A stretch of 64,000 nt of DNA from Scalesia atractyloides (lineage: Eukaryota > Streptophyta > Magnoliopsida > Asterales > Asteraceae): NCBI GenBank assembly GCA_947069175.1, contig CAMTDV010000007.1, positions 47,706,181 through 47,770,180 on the forward strand. The letters run 5' to 3'. The notes under the pieces were generated by a model. The model worked only from the letters and a program-made list of their open reading frames with translations. It was not told where the DNA came from and did no database searches. Both the position numbers and the translations under genes were made by a program. The first letter of the stretch is position 1. Every line of letters starts with the position of its first letter. Positions 1-12,159 of this stretch are shown one piece after another.

Positions 1-2764
1 TTAGGGATGATTTTAGCTTACAAAGGGTGCACAAGTTCTTGATGATTTTTGAAGAAGTATGAAGCTCTTTAAGAAGCCCAAATGATCCTCCATCCTTGCT
101 AGCTTCTTTAGTGATCTTGATTAGGCTTTAAAGCGTATAAAATGTGGTGTTTCAAGGTGGCAAAGTGGTGGTTAAATGATGGTGGTGGTGGCCGTGAGCT
201 TTAGTGGGAGGAAGGGAAGGAAAGTTGTAATTTTTTATGAAGAAAATGATAAGTTTCAAGTATAGATTATGATATATATTAAACCATCTTTTTAAATTTT
301 TCACAATTCATGGCACATACTTCTAACCTTTGATTTTCAACAAAAATCAAGTGGGCATGGGGCCCACTTGAACCGTCCATGAGGGGGGGGGGTAAATTGT
401 AACTTTTTTAACACATGTTTAAATAATAGATATTTTGGTCATTTGATTAAGTATGGTGATTAGGGTTTATGATCTAGTATCATTAGCATAAGATTAGGGT
501 TTAGTGTGTATTAACATGCTAATTTATCCACTTAGTCCTCCATTATAAGTTTCGGATGACGGAAATGTCGTTTGATCGCTCATCGCTGCAATAATCGCTA
601 ATAAACGAAACTATTTATTTAGTTCCGGAAACTTCTGTTTTCGACCACCACAATTGATATGATGTCTACTTAGTGCATTTCGATCTAAAAATATGTATAG
701 CTAGTTCGCTAGATGAATATACGATGAGTTAGGATGGCCGAAATGTCTTCCGTTCGATCGTTCGATCGATATCGGCACTTTTATGTTCCGTCGTCGAACT
801 TTTTCGAAAGTTGTGTTTCCGTGACCTCATGTTAGTTGAATGGATTCCGAGTTCCAAATGAGACTTAACTAGTTCGCTAGGTGCCCGGATGAGGCTAATG
901 GCCACCAAAATATTCGTCGTTTCACCAATCGGTCGCCTTTCCGGTCGCATTGTGCACTGTTCATTGAATGACCGGAAACGGTGTCTTTTGTGCATTCTTG
1001 CTATTCTCACATTGTTTTAGGATGATTAACATTGTTTTCTTCTTATTCTTACATCCGGAATCCTCCGAATTAGTTTTGCGGACAAACCGACATTTGTCGC
1101 CTTTTTGGTCGAAACAGACAATTTTGCAATTTAGACGTTATACCAGAAAGTTATGTATTATTGTAATAGTTGTTCTCAAATAAGTGTTTTCATTTATATA
1201 TGGACTCAGATATGGCATTAACATGCCGTTATTCCTTGTTCTGATTCGTTTTAGCGGATTTACCGACACGGTTAGTGTCACCGCATTTAGTGCGCCCAAC
1301 ACTTTCTACCAACACTTTTAGGCATTGTTTTGGTTTGTTTCGCGTCGTAACAGAAACCAGTATATGTTATTATCAAATTTACTTGCCCTAATGACGTACG
1401 ACTTAGTTGTGCAATTAAATTTCGATAATATGCATGAGATTATAAAGCAAAATTAGTGATTAAATTGTACGAAATTACCGGTTATTTGCCATTTGTCACA
1501 GTTCCACCGCTCCACTTGTATGCATTTTATGCTAGATAGTATATTTTATTTTCGTACATTCATGACCAACCGGGTTTATCAACTGTGTTGATGAACTTCG
1601 TGCTTTGGTGAATCATATAATGAGGTATTTATACCTCCATGCTTAACCTCTAGGACATATTTGAAGGACTAAAGACTTAACCTATATAAAATAAAGTATA
1701 TAAATATATAACTGATCTAGTTCATGATATTAACCTATTTATGGTTAGTGTTATGAGCTCAGGTTATTCTGTCTTGCTCCTAAAAATTTCCTTGTTTACA
1801 TAACTCAATGGCAAAATAGGTAATTAGAAGAGATACACCTTCGAAACATGTTAACTTCGCACGAAGTGGTATTTTCGTACGTATACTTTTCATATACTTT
1901 TCAATTTGGAATCTAAATCCCCCACCAACTCAGCATAACTCACACACCTCTGTTCCCTCATGTAGGGTAACTTCGGTGTTCTGCCACCCAGCATAACGAC
2001 TCGCGGTTTGCTAGGAAAGCTTTGCAAAACTGTGAGTATACTCGACTCCCCTTTTTTCCTTTTACACTTTTGGGGTGCAACATACATGTACTATTAAAAT
2101 CACTAAATCACACATACTTATGCTTATTCACAAACAAACATTCCTTTATACATGCCTGATATGTGATACTTGCAAACTTTTATATGCTAGAATCGAATGC
2201 TTTATACTAAGTCATTAACTTCGTACGAGCCTCCCTTAACATGTATAGTGCTATAGGAGTAACGCACTGCCCGTATTCTTGAGATCATGTTAAGTAAACA
2301 AAACGGTCTAGTTATTGTGATGATTAGATTACGCTAGCGGAAAACTTTGGGTTGACATGCATAGTTGCATTACTAGTATTGTATGAAAGTTTATAAGTAG
2401 TGTTTATGCCTTGTGGATTGTTTAAACTTTTACATTATCTAGTATTGAAACTTGTATACTCGTCAATGCCTTGTGTTGAACTATAATTTAATGTATGTTG
2501 CAGGGATTTGATGACAATGAAGATACCTGGAATCTAGTAAGATGAACTATAAACCCATTTTAAAATTTAGAGTTTATGTTGGATCGTGTTTCTTGATAAG
2601 GTTGTTGTACTTTTTTTTAAATGTTGTATTTTGTTTCCGAATGTTGTACTTGAATTAGAAATGAAATTTTGTTATTTAAATACTTGTCGCACAATAGTGG
2701 TATGAAGTCTCGAGCAATATATTTCGTCCTGCCCTGATGTTTCCGCCATCGGTTGGTGTGTGAC
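1..2764 (-). mobile_element. Probable Ty3/gypsy LTR (solo LTR or LTR of a lost element), low end not located
   Basis: Read on the minus strand, position 2764 begins TGTCACACACCAACCG, a start I associate with Ty3/gypsy chromovirus (Tekay/Del-like) LTRs of Asteraceae. No polypurine tract lies just above 2764, so this is either a solo LTR or a 5' LTR whose body is gone. The low boundary was not found, and 1-540 is assigned only tentatively. There is no coding potential beyond short chance ORFs. A G run near 383-392 and isolated TTTAGGG-like words near 465-500 carry no clear meaning. The clade is recalled from memory; the start motif is seen. Confidence 0.42.
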
Positions 2765-2838
2765 AAAAATTACGAAATTACTAATTTATAAATGAACTAG
2801 CATTTTGACCGGCCGCACATTGTAGTGGCATCGAAACT

Positions 2839-3240
2839 TAAAGTAAGTCGAATTTATATCGTCTGGACCCGACTCGTTTTCGAATATAATTTACATCACA
2901 ACGCAGACCAACCTAAAACGCACAAAAAATAAACACGAAAACGTATTATATTTCACTGGACTCATTACCGAGAAAAATTTAAGTTGAACGTAAACCATCT
3001 TGGATTTATACAGAAACGTAAGCATGTAAGAAAATCGTGTTTTTAAGTTAAAGAATGGTATCACGTATTGCAACAACGTCAAAACGTAAAGTAACTCGAA
3101 TTTATACCGCCTAGTGAAAATGTGCTATATTTGACCTAGCTTATTTCCGAACAAAATTTTGTCAAAACGTAGATCAACCGAAAACGACATAAAAATAAGA
3201 ACAAAAGCGTATTATATCTGATCCACGTACATAAAAATAA
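2839..3240. repeat. Imperfect tandem pair, period about 248 bp
   Basis: The segment starting TAAAGTAAGTCGAATTTATA at 2839 recurs, diverged, at 3087 (TAAAGTAACTCGAATTTATA). Both copies continue with an AAAACGTAGACCAAC-like and a CGTATTATAT-like word. The second copy is shorter. This style of repeat is common in Asteraceae intergenic DNA and may be part of a Helitron-like or non-autonomous element, but no termini were identified. Confidence 0.5.
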
Positions 3241-3300
3241 GCACATAAAACTTGAGACGGTCCAAATGATATCTTACAAAGTTTTTCAAAGATGATGGGT

Positions 3301-4146
3301 TGTAAGTGTCAATGTTAAAAGTTGAGAAACATAAAAGGAAAAAATACTATAGATAAAAATAAGCAAATCAGTTGAGACATTTTACATGACGCTAAAAATA
3401 CCATGTCTTGACCGTATATAAAAAGTTTCTGAAAAATTATTGGTTTTGTTTGTTATGGCATCAACACTAAACTACTTATGATGGTACATATGGGATTAAA
3501 AAAACCACTAAAAACAATTACAAAAAAGTAGTTTGTTTTAGTTATTAATTAGGTTATAACCACGTGTATTATACGGGTTGAATAAATATAACTTTATATA
3601 TTACGTAATAAAAAAGTTATATATTTAAAAATGTGTATTGTATGGGTTAAATAAAAACGTGTATTACACGTGTTGATTAAATATAATATAATCGGTTAAC
3701 ACATATGGTCGTTAATATATTTTTTTGAAAAAATGAACTTTGATGTATTATAACATTTTACTTTTATTTATTTATTTATTATTAAGTTAGAAACTTGTGT
3801 ATTTCACAAATTAACATTTTACTTTATTTTTTATTTATTTATTAGTAGGTTAGAAACTTAAGTATTACACATGGTTAGGTCAATGAAATTTTAAATTAAA
3901 TAGTTATTAATAAGCGGAAAAAGTAAAATAAAAAATTAAAAGAAAATAATATTAATTTTTTTAATTTTCATGTATGATATTATATTTTTACTTTCATATT
4001 TGATTAGGTTTGTATAGTACTAGGAGAGGAATTAACAATAATATTTTTTTTCTCCTTTTGAATTACTTGTGATTGAGTGGAATTTGGATATAATTCTTAA
4101 TTGAGTCCAGTTTGTCATCAGTTTCATTACTCGTCGGTTAATCAAT
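3301..4146. other. AT-rich intergenic DNA, no gene seen
   Basis: No supported ORF is present. A CGTGTATTA..GGGTT word recurs near 3562, 3632 and 3659. One copy of a 32-bp word (AAAACCACTAAAAACAATTA...) lies at 3501; two more copies occur in the tandem repeat at 4409-4690. Confidence 0.5.
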
Positions 4147-4304
4147 AGTAAATAACGATAAATATTATAAACTTTTACGTAAACAATTAAAACTATCTTT
4201 ATCTTTATAAATAATAAAAACTTATAGTAAATAAAGATAAATATTATAAACTTTTGTATAAAGAATTAAAACTATTTTTATTTTTATAAATATAAAAACG
4301 TTAA
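4147..4304. repeat. Tandem duplication, period 79 bp
   Basis: AGTAAATAACGATAAATATT at 4147 recurs as AGTAAATAAAGATAAATATT at 4226. Both are followed by the same AAACTTTT..AATTAAAACTAT.TTT series. The two units differ at a handful of positions. Confidence 0.75.
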
Positions 4305-4408
4305 TATATATTTTTAATTTTATTAATTAATATATGGTTATCAGTTTTCTTATTATTATCATCAAAATCTTTTAATTTTAATATTAATATATGATTATCA
4401 CTTATCTT

Positions 4409-4690
4409 TATCATTATTATCAAAACTTCTCTACAAATTTTAATTAAAACCATCTCATAAAACGTGTATCCAAAATGGTTTCTTTTATTATTTAGTATAG
4501 ATATAAATAAAAAAACTACTAAAAACAATTACAAAAAGTAGTATATCATTATCATCAAAATTTCTTCCACAAATTTTAATTAAAACCACCTTATAAAACG
4601 ATATGTGTATCCAAAATGATTTCTTTTATTATATAGTATAGATATAAATTTAAAAACTACTAAAAACAATTACAAAAAGTAGTTTGTTTT
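4409..4690. repeat. Tandem duplication, period about 135-141 bp
   Basis: TATCATTATTATCAAAACTT at 4409 recurs at 4544 (TATCATTATCATCAAAATTT). Each unit ends with ACTACTAAAAACAATTACAA at about 4515 and 4656. The copies share an AAATTTTAATTAAAACCA core and a TAGTATAGATATAAAT word. A third copy of the terminal word lies at 3501, suggesting a dispersed unit. Confidence 0.75.
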
Positions 4691-5171
4691 AGTTGCTATA
4701 CAACGGCACCCACTTTTATTATTATAATAATTTCGAATGAAGTTTATCACATTTTTTTACCTACATATGTTCTTATTGTTTTTTAAATTAATCAATTCAA
4801 AATTTTGTGAGTAATTTATTACATTTTGAGTAAACTTTCGCTTTATTTATTGTGGTTTGTTCACTTTAATGATTTTGTAACAATCATTTAAAAACGACCA
4901 TTTTCTTCTTGATGTTTCGATCTTATTAACAGTTTGCTCCCCTGCTCTAACTTCATCCATATTGTATGTTAATTGAAAGAATTTTGGTGATTTCAAATAT
5001 AAAGTAATGGTATTTTGATAATTTAAATTTAAAAGTAAAATATTAATTCCTTAAATCAATATTCATTTATTAATATATATGTGTATAAATGCTAACCCTT
5101 CTCCCTCTCCTTCTCTACCACCACCACTACCACCTGACCTGTTGATCAGCACCACCACCGCTCCTCCTAAT

Positions 5172-5195
5172 CCCCCCCCCCCCCCCCCCCCCCCC
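5172..5195. repeat. Homopolymer tract of 24 C
   Basis: An uninterrupted run of 24 C follows a CCACC/CTCCT-rich stretch and precedes ACACAC. It sits at the inner edge of the left arm of the fold-back element. Confidence 0.9.
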
Positions 5196-5951
5196 ACACA
5201 CAATGTTTTTTATTTATGTTCAGAATTCAATAGAGCTTTCCAATTGTAGGTATGAATGGTTCAATTCGGGTATCTTTTATGTGTAGTGGTTTTGTTTCAG
5301 ATGTGTATCAAAGACAAATTCAGTCCCAACACTTTAATAAATAGATGTGTCAAATATAAATGTGTTCAACTAATAAACCAGAGTGCAACAATCTTTTGAC
5401 CATCAATGTCAACAATCTTTTGACCATTAACGTCAATATGACCTACAAATATATAAACAAACATTATAATAAATCAAACCCACTTAAATTTTTTAGACAT
5501 CTTACACTAATCAGAAATTGCACACAAGTATCTTAACACCTTGACTTGAAGTTGAATGGTTCAATTTTAGGTATGAACCGTTCAGATCTGGTGGCAATTA
5601 TGCCGTAAAATTGAGATGTCGCCAATATCCAAAAATGCCGCCACCATCACCAACGGTTCATAAAATCGTCCGCACCATTGCGGACTTTGCCGGAAAAACG
5701 GACTTTTCAGATCTAATGTACCGGAGATGTAGCGAGGCGGTTTCAAGTGACGGGATGCCGAGATAGGGACGGTGAGGACGTTGGTGGCCGGGAACCTTCT
5801 CTTAGCTAGGTGTGGCTGGCGCCAAATTAGAAACCTGAGTCTAGAAGAAAGGGTCTTTTGTGGTGGTTAATCTACTTTTTTTTGGTTTTTGAACTATTAT
5901 TATTAATAATAGGGGGGTGGTGGTTGTTGTGGTGGGAGGGATGGGTTTTGG

Positions 5952-6096
5952 TAGGGGCGGATGTACATTGTATAAGGGGTAGTCTTCGTTACCCTTTAGT
6001 GCTCCAGCGGTTTAGAAAATTTAACGTTTTTTCGATTTCTTTATATCTTTCTTTTAAAACATTACCCCTATGAAAGTTTTCTAGATCCCCTACTGG
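5952..6096. mobile_element. Small MITE-like insertion (about 145 bp)
   Basis: The ends AGGGGCGGATGTAC (5952) and CTAGATCCCCTACT (6081-6094) are imperfect inverted repeats. The interior (a GGGGTAGT word, CTTTAGTGCTCC, CATTACCCCTATG) resembles a widespread plant MITE type recalled from memory. It lies in the loop of the fold-back element. A target duplication is not obvious. Confidence 0.5.
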
Positions 6097-6201
6097 ATGG
6101 TGGTGATGGTCAACACGTCAGGTGATAGTAGTGGGTGCAGAGAAGAAGCAGAAAGAAGAGTTAGTGTATATATATATATATTATAATATATATATATATA
6201 T

Positions 6202-6599
6202 GGAGGTTTATCTTAAAAACGTAATATTACAAGAACCGTGAGAACGAATGAAAAAACAATCAAACTAAAGTCATCATTTTAATAAAAATACAACATAAAA
6301 AAGAAATTACAATATCAAATAATTCAATTCTCCTCTCAAATCACTCTTATTAGATTTTTTTACACATGTGTAAATATAACAATAATACACATGTGTAAAT
6401 GGCAAACTTACACATGTGTAAATTTTATTTATTTTCGAATTCATGTAAATTTAAATGTAAATTAAATTTCTAGAATTGTATTCGAATAATAATGACAATT
6501 GTAAAAAATTTGAATTTAACTTGGTTTTATCAAGTTCTAGCGGTTTTTTCATTCTTCTCATGGTTCCGCAATATTTAGCGTTCTTATTTAAACCCTCCA
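6202..6599. mobile_element. MITE-like element with about 60-bp terminal inverted repeats
   Basis: The left end (GGAGGTTTATCTTAAAAACG at 6202) and the reverse complement of the right end (GGAGGGTTTAAATAAGAACG, from 6599) match with mismatches for about 60 bp, through a GAACC.TGAGAA..GAATGAAAAAAC series. The interior holds three copies of the palindrome TTACACATGTGTAA. It is inserted in a TA microsatellite inside the right arm of the fold-back element, so it is younger than that element. No ORF. Confidence 0.65.
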
Positions 6600-6936
6600 C
6601 TATATATATATATTATATATATGTATATTATATATATATATTAATAAATGAACATTGAATTAAGGAATTAATATTTTATATTTAAATTTGAATATCAAAA
6701 ACCCTTACTTTATATTTGAAATTTATACACTTCCATTAACATAAAATATGAATGGAGTTATAGTCAGAGAGCAAACTGGTAACAAGATCAAAACATCAAA
6801 AAGAAAAATTAAAGGTTTTAGATGATTGGGACAAAACTATTAAAATGATCAAATTAAAAGTAGCAAAACAGAACTTAACTCTTATATTTTTGTAACTACA
6901 TATGTTCTTATTGTTTTTTTAAGTTATTCAATTCAA

Positions 6937-8874
6937 GATTCTTTCACTTTTTTTTATCGTCCATCACAATCTTTTATACGTACTATTTAGTGTAGCAATC
7001 AATTTCTAAATTTATTTTATTATTTAGGAATTATTTATTTTTTATTGCAACATCACTTTAATAGATAGGGCGATAGAGGCTTTTTGTCATTTAGAAAAGA
7101 AAGAAGGATTCAATTCCTAATATTGGAATGATTATATAATATTGCCGCTAAAAAAAACATATGTAACAACTTTGTTAATGGATGTGACTTTGGTTAGAGA
7201 AAGAAAAACGGCATAATTTAGGAAGTGGTGTTATGTGAATTAATATTTAATTGCATCTTTCAATTCATATAACCATAATCAATATAGTATATTTATTTTT
7301 TCAACACTATCTTATATTTTGCTCATAATTATGTAAATCAAGTTAAGTTGAATAAATATTGTTTTACAAATAATACTTGTAACCTTAACATAATCTATTT
7401 AACGCACATTGGTATAGATAGTATTGTCAAACAAAACGTTTTAATGAGCCATTACAAGAAAAATATACTATAATGATGTTATCAATTGTCTTAAAATATC
7501 AAGATTGTGTGAAATCGTAGGTTACTTTTGAAATTCTATCGATAATGTTATTAAGAAATATTACTAACGAGTGGTTTATGTAATGGAACTGGACTACAGA
7601 TGTATTCACTTGATAAGTGAGTTATAGAAGCTGAAATCATATCTGATGATAATATTAAAACTCAGATTTTTATTACAAGAATTTCTTTGATACCTTCAAG
7701 TAAAAGAATTTCTTTTAAGTTCTAGAAAAGAAATTTTTCTACTATATGTTTGTGAAGAAGCAGGTACCGGACGGTCTATACTTCAGCGATGATATAGATG
7801 AACATGGTCACACCTCGCCTTCTTCATCTCGTCTTAGACCTGCAAAACCATGAAACGTGTTAGAAGGGGCCAGAGAACGGACTTCTCTAGACCACCCTCT
7901 GACGCTTAAGTTAGTATTGGATTCAAAATCGTTGACATATAATACAAGAATAATATGATAATATGTAAAGAGAGAGTTCTAGGGTCATAATACTACCTTT
8001 AAATATTAGGAATGAGTCCCCTATTTATAGTTGGTGGTGATTAGGGTTTTCCTTTGAGAATTGTATTTGAGTTAAAGATACTCTTTTGTAAAATAGGAGA
8101 TTTAGTCGATTATTTTAGGAACTCTATATTATTTGGAGATTTGGTTTAGTTAATGATATATTTTATTTACCATATGTAATTATGTCGGTTATGAAGTACC
8201 CGGGTCTCAATGGGTATTGACTGGTTTGACTTGGATGAACCAGGTCATACCTCGTCATATCCCCCAGTCCGGTGTTATGGTTAAAAATAATGATATCGGA
8301 CTAGGATAAATCAAAACATGCAAAAGATATTATCTTTAGAAAATGATTACCGTTATCAAATTATCGTTATGATGTGCAGTCGTTGGTGGTCGTAGATGCA
8401 TATGTGGATGTTGTACCACCCTAGGCGAATGCAGATCCTCCGGTGGTTGCATTGGTTGTTGTTATTGGTGATCCGGTTATAGCAATCAATGATGTAGCTA
8501 GAGAGGATGATGTACAATAAACCCCTGCAGAGGTGCTTGTAATGCTCAGTGACCCCCCTGAAGGTCTCTGTAGAGCGTTTTTTGGTATTTCCCACGATTT
8601 TTTTGTTATGATGGGACAAGTACTTGGGTTTTCATTAGTGGTTATGTGTATCTATTACCAAGATACCCACTGGAATATAGTGGTTGAATGCGTCTATTGC
8701 CAAGATACTCACTTTTTAGCGCGCTGTTTTTTAGACTAAGACTCTTTTGAATGTGTAGATGCTTCTATATAATACGTTATATTTAGTATTGTCATATCTG
8801 TGCTTTACTGTATTTTGTAGTGTTATTGCGATGGTACGTTGCGTTTACAAATGTTTATATGAACGGTTATTGAA
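6937..8874. other. Intergenic DNA, no gene seen
   Basis: 6937-7740 is plain AT-rich sequence. From about 7741 base composition changes, with phrases such as CCAGAGAACGGACTTCTCTA and CCTCTGACGCTTAAG, which suggests the edge of a repetitive element. No ORF is supported and no LTR or TIR boundary was found. Confidence 0.4.
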
Positions 8875-9285
8875 TAAGAAAGTGTTTTATAAACGCGTGT
8901 GGCGTTAATGAACACTTATTGAGATAATAAGGTGCTTTAAACGCGCTTGGCGTGAATGAGCTCGCATTGTGATAAGAAAATGTTGTATAACGCGGGTGGT
9001 GACGTTAATGAACACCTATTCAAATAATAAAGTGCTTTATACGCTCTTGTTTAAATTATCAAATATATTTCCTATCGCGCATTGGAGTGTAGAATACTTT
9101 TTGTAGGTTATTTGGAAATGTCATGCCGTGCAATTGGGTGTGGAATGTTTGTTTAAATTTGAACAAGCATTTTTCTCTGTCGTACTAGGGCATGTGCGAG
9201 ACTGGCTTAAAATAATAAAGTGTTTTACGTGTTTGGCATGAGTGAACACTTGGTCACACTTTTTTCCTATCGCGCATTGGCATGT
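8875..9285. repeat. Degenerate tandem repeat, units of 48-52 bp
   Basis: Unit starts at 8875, 8925, 8973 and 9025 share TAATAAAGTGCTTTA-like heads followed by ACGCG..TGGCGTGAATGA-like and AACACTTATT-like words. A fifth unit starts at 9213. The phrase CCTATCGCGCATTGG occurs at 9071 and 9266, so a longer segment of about 190 bp has also been duplicated. Confidence 0.7.
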
Positions 9286-12159
9286 GGAGTACTTATTTGA
9301 GTGACCAAGTATTGTAGATAGCATGTTTGTTTAAATTACCTCGTGCGAATAATCCCTTTCGCATATGGCATGTGGGTACTCTGTTATCCATGTAGCATCT
9401 CGGCGTGGAGAATACATATCCGAATAAGTATTTTTCCTGTCTTTAGCGTGTGGACTACTTATTCGAATTATCAAGTATATTAGTTTTGCCATGAATTTAT
9501 TTCAACTACGAAATAGCGTATGTCGTACCACACGCTATAGTCGTAGGCCAAGCGATATGGGAAGTATAAATGTCCTAACGACACGGTTCATAGCCAACTG
9601 AAAACGTGGTACTTATCTGGATAAGGGCGCGATGCCTCTCACTCAGAATGTGGCATGTATTGCCAAATGGAGATAGAGAACACGACCAAATAATGATGCA
9701 GCATAGCCAAATAATGATGTGGCATGTAGCTAGCACGTGACTCGACCCGTAGTAGAACATGCAAATGGTTAGGGGCGTCCAGTCATCGTGTTGAATGTTA
9801 TTATGAAGAGCCCCATCGTATGTTAGTGTTTGTTAATCTTAAGTTTAGTTGATAAAAACTTACAACACAGAGTGCTATATATGAAAAGGTTATACCGAAA
9901 ACCTCGTCGCCTTTAAACGAGGATATTCGATGTGTCAACATGTCCATAATTTATAAGATTCCCATGTAGGATAATGTGTGATGGATGTCAAATTTTATAA
10001 GGACACATGGCCTAATGACAATAAATCATATAAATAAATAAAGCAATATATGCGAGAGTTGTACTTGTAATTACGTTACTGAATATGTAGCCCGACCGAA
10101 TGATGTCAGTGGTAAGTCTATATATCCTCAAGAAAATGTAGCTTGGCGAAGATGTAGCACTACCAATCATGAACACAGTGGTGTCACCTGGAAAATAGGA
10201 TGGTCCGAGAGGAAGTTGTCTGACCCAAACCACGTTCTTGAATAAAGATCATCAATTGTGTAAGCTGGGATGTCTAGTTCAAATCCTTCGACTTTGGTGA
10301 CTACATTGGACCATGGTAGTGTATGTGGATGTTATACCATGCAAGCCCCTCAGTTCAATGTTGCTAGATTATGTTAGTGGCCATTGAACTCTAACTATAA
10401 ATTGGGCAGCGACACAACTTGTTGCCTGTTTACTTTCTTTTTCGATGTAATTTTCATTTGGAGTGTTAATAAGACTGTTGATTCAAATTGGACCCAGTAC
10501 TATTATCATGACCTTGTACATTGTATGTCAATAATAAAGGTTCTGAGTTTTACCACTTTGTTCAAAGCATAAAAATAACCTCAAGGCTCAAGACGTGCGC
10601 TCATGATGCGTGTTTGATACACTTGTCTACAATTTATGTATTTAAAGCTAGTGTTTTACTAAAATATGGCATGATTGATTTTCGGTACTTATCCCCATGC
10701 AATGAATGTTGCATACATGCTTAAAAGGATTAGTGAGTATGTAAAATGACATATGTATACAATGTTTTGATAATCTGATCCCATTATTGGTTATTGGGTT
10801 TTAATTATATAATTTCGAGTGGTGAAAGAATTTACTTTAGCCATGCCCACGGTTAAAAGTTGTGTGTTTTTCGTAACTATTTTCGAAAGGTATTACAAGA
10901 TTTCTAAACCACGATGACATATTTGCATGTTATGTAATTAAACACAAGTTGTATATAGTACCAAGAGTTTCAACCATTTTGTGCATGTTAATGGAATAGA
11001 TACATGTACCTTGAAACTTGAGTTTAGCAGCTATAACTAGGTGATAAAAGTCTTCAGTCGTATTAGTTTCGAATCCAGATGTAGGCCCAGGAGTAGTTCC
11101 CAATCAAAATGTTTGTCTGGTGGGTTTGTTCCGTATATTGAAGTTTTTATCCGCCTATTTGAAAAAGGAATAGTCATTATTGCATCTGGATCTGACAACG
11201 ATGAGTGGACCATATGCGAGCTACGCATAGCGAGATCAAATCTCTGATATTTTGACTCCACCACCAAGGCGTGTGACAATGAGAAGGTACGTGGGCACAT
11301 AATTGTCGAGCTCTAAGGAATCCTTCCCCCAAAGACATGAAATTAAGAAGTTCCATCACCCCCTCTTGGTCAAGTATCAGTACATATGAAAGTCCTCTAA
11401 TTTAATATATTACCAAACCTGTGTCTAGATGTTCGTTGGCCGGGGTTGTACAAACTTTTGTGTTATCCTGTATAGATTCGACACTTGTTGCCAAAATTAG
11501 TGTTATAATGAAAATAATCCATGAATATTGTGTTATTTGAAATAAATGTATGCTCAAACATTATAAAAAATTCATGCATTTAATAGTTGTACTGTATCAG
11601 GCGACCAGGGTGTTATAAAGGTAGAATTAGCAGTGAATAGTAGTAGTAGAATGAACACTAGGTGTCCCTAAATGCGAGTTATGTATGATGAACAGTTGGG
11701 ACACGGTGTATTTATGTTAGATGCTACTTTCCAAGTAAGTTGTTTTGTTTTTTGATTTCAAATTGCTACTATCATATATGTGCTTGAGCATATGTCATCT
11801 TCCTTGAAATTGTTAACTAATTACAAAGATAACTATAACCCATCAGATGTTGGGAAAACAAGAAGAATGAAAATTCATGGGCTATAAACAATTGAAAGCT
11901 TACACCACTTAATGAGTTACTTATTTGTCTTTAATATCCTTAAGAACATGGTGATTTTTAAAACTATTTACAATAGTTAAAAGTCCCAATCAATAAAACA
12001 ATACAATCATGGGTGGAGTATGTATAAGTATGGAAATCGTATTATATACACCCATATCTTGAGTGTATATTTATTTCCTATATATTTTCAAGTAGCCAAA
12101 CAAAAAGCATTTACTTTGCTTTAACTGGCATTTTATAAATTTACAAATTACATGTAGAA
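9286..12159. other. Unassigned intergenic or ancient repeat DNA
   Basis: No protein family is recognised in any frame. A phrase near 8385-8425 (ATGTGGATGTTGTACCA) recurs diverged near 10325-10342 (ATGTGGATGTTATACCA), linking the two ends of the block 7741-10400. 11041-11300 is open on both strands for 60-90 codons, but with no family match that I recognise. I infer a decayed non-coding repeat element. Confidence 0.35.

Larger units (their letters stand above)
4761..6936. mobile_element. Large fold-back / inverted-repeat element (MULE- or foldback-like), non-autonomous
   Basis: A left arm at about 4850-5150 is matched in reverse complement by about 6095-6200 plus 6601-6850. For example, GATCTTATTAACAGTTTGCT at 4919 pairs with the complement of about 6770-6789, and TATTAATTCCTTAA at 5041 pairs with about 6659-6672. 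The arms are diverged and carry indels, so the element is old. The right arm is interrupted by a MITE-like insertion (6202-6599). Outside the arms a direct repeat beginning CTACATATGTTCTTATTG lies at 4761 and 6896, about 40 bp each, far longer than a normal target duplication. No transposase ORF is visible. Superfamily is inference from arm length only. Confidence 0.65.

Noticed and set aside
465..515. TTAGGGTTTA words suggesting telomeric repeats
   Set aside because: Only isolated copies separated by other sequence; not an array.
2765..4700. Helitron assignment for the AT-rich region
   Set aside because: No 5' TC end, 3' hairpin with CTRR end, or Rep/helicase sequence could be shown.
11037..11359. 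Overlapping open stretches on both strands (60-87 codons), considered as a gene or captured gene fragment
   Set aside because: No recognisable family, no convincing start, splice or codon signal; both strands are open to similar length, which suggests chance.
11690..11740. Possible exon followed by a splice donor (GTAAGT near 11733)
   Set aside because: Only about 20 codons are open and no second exon could be found.
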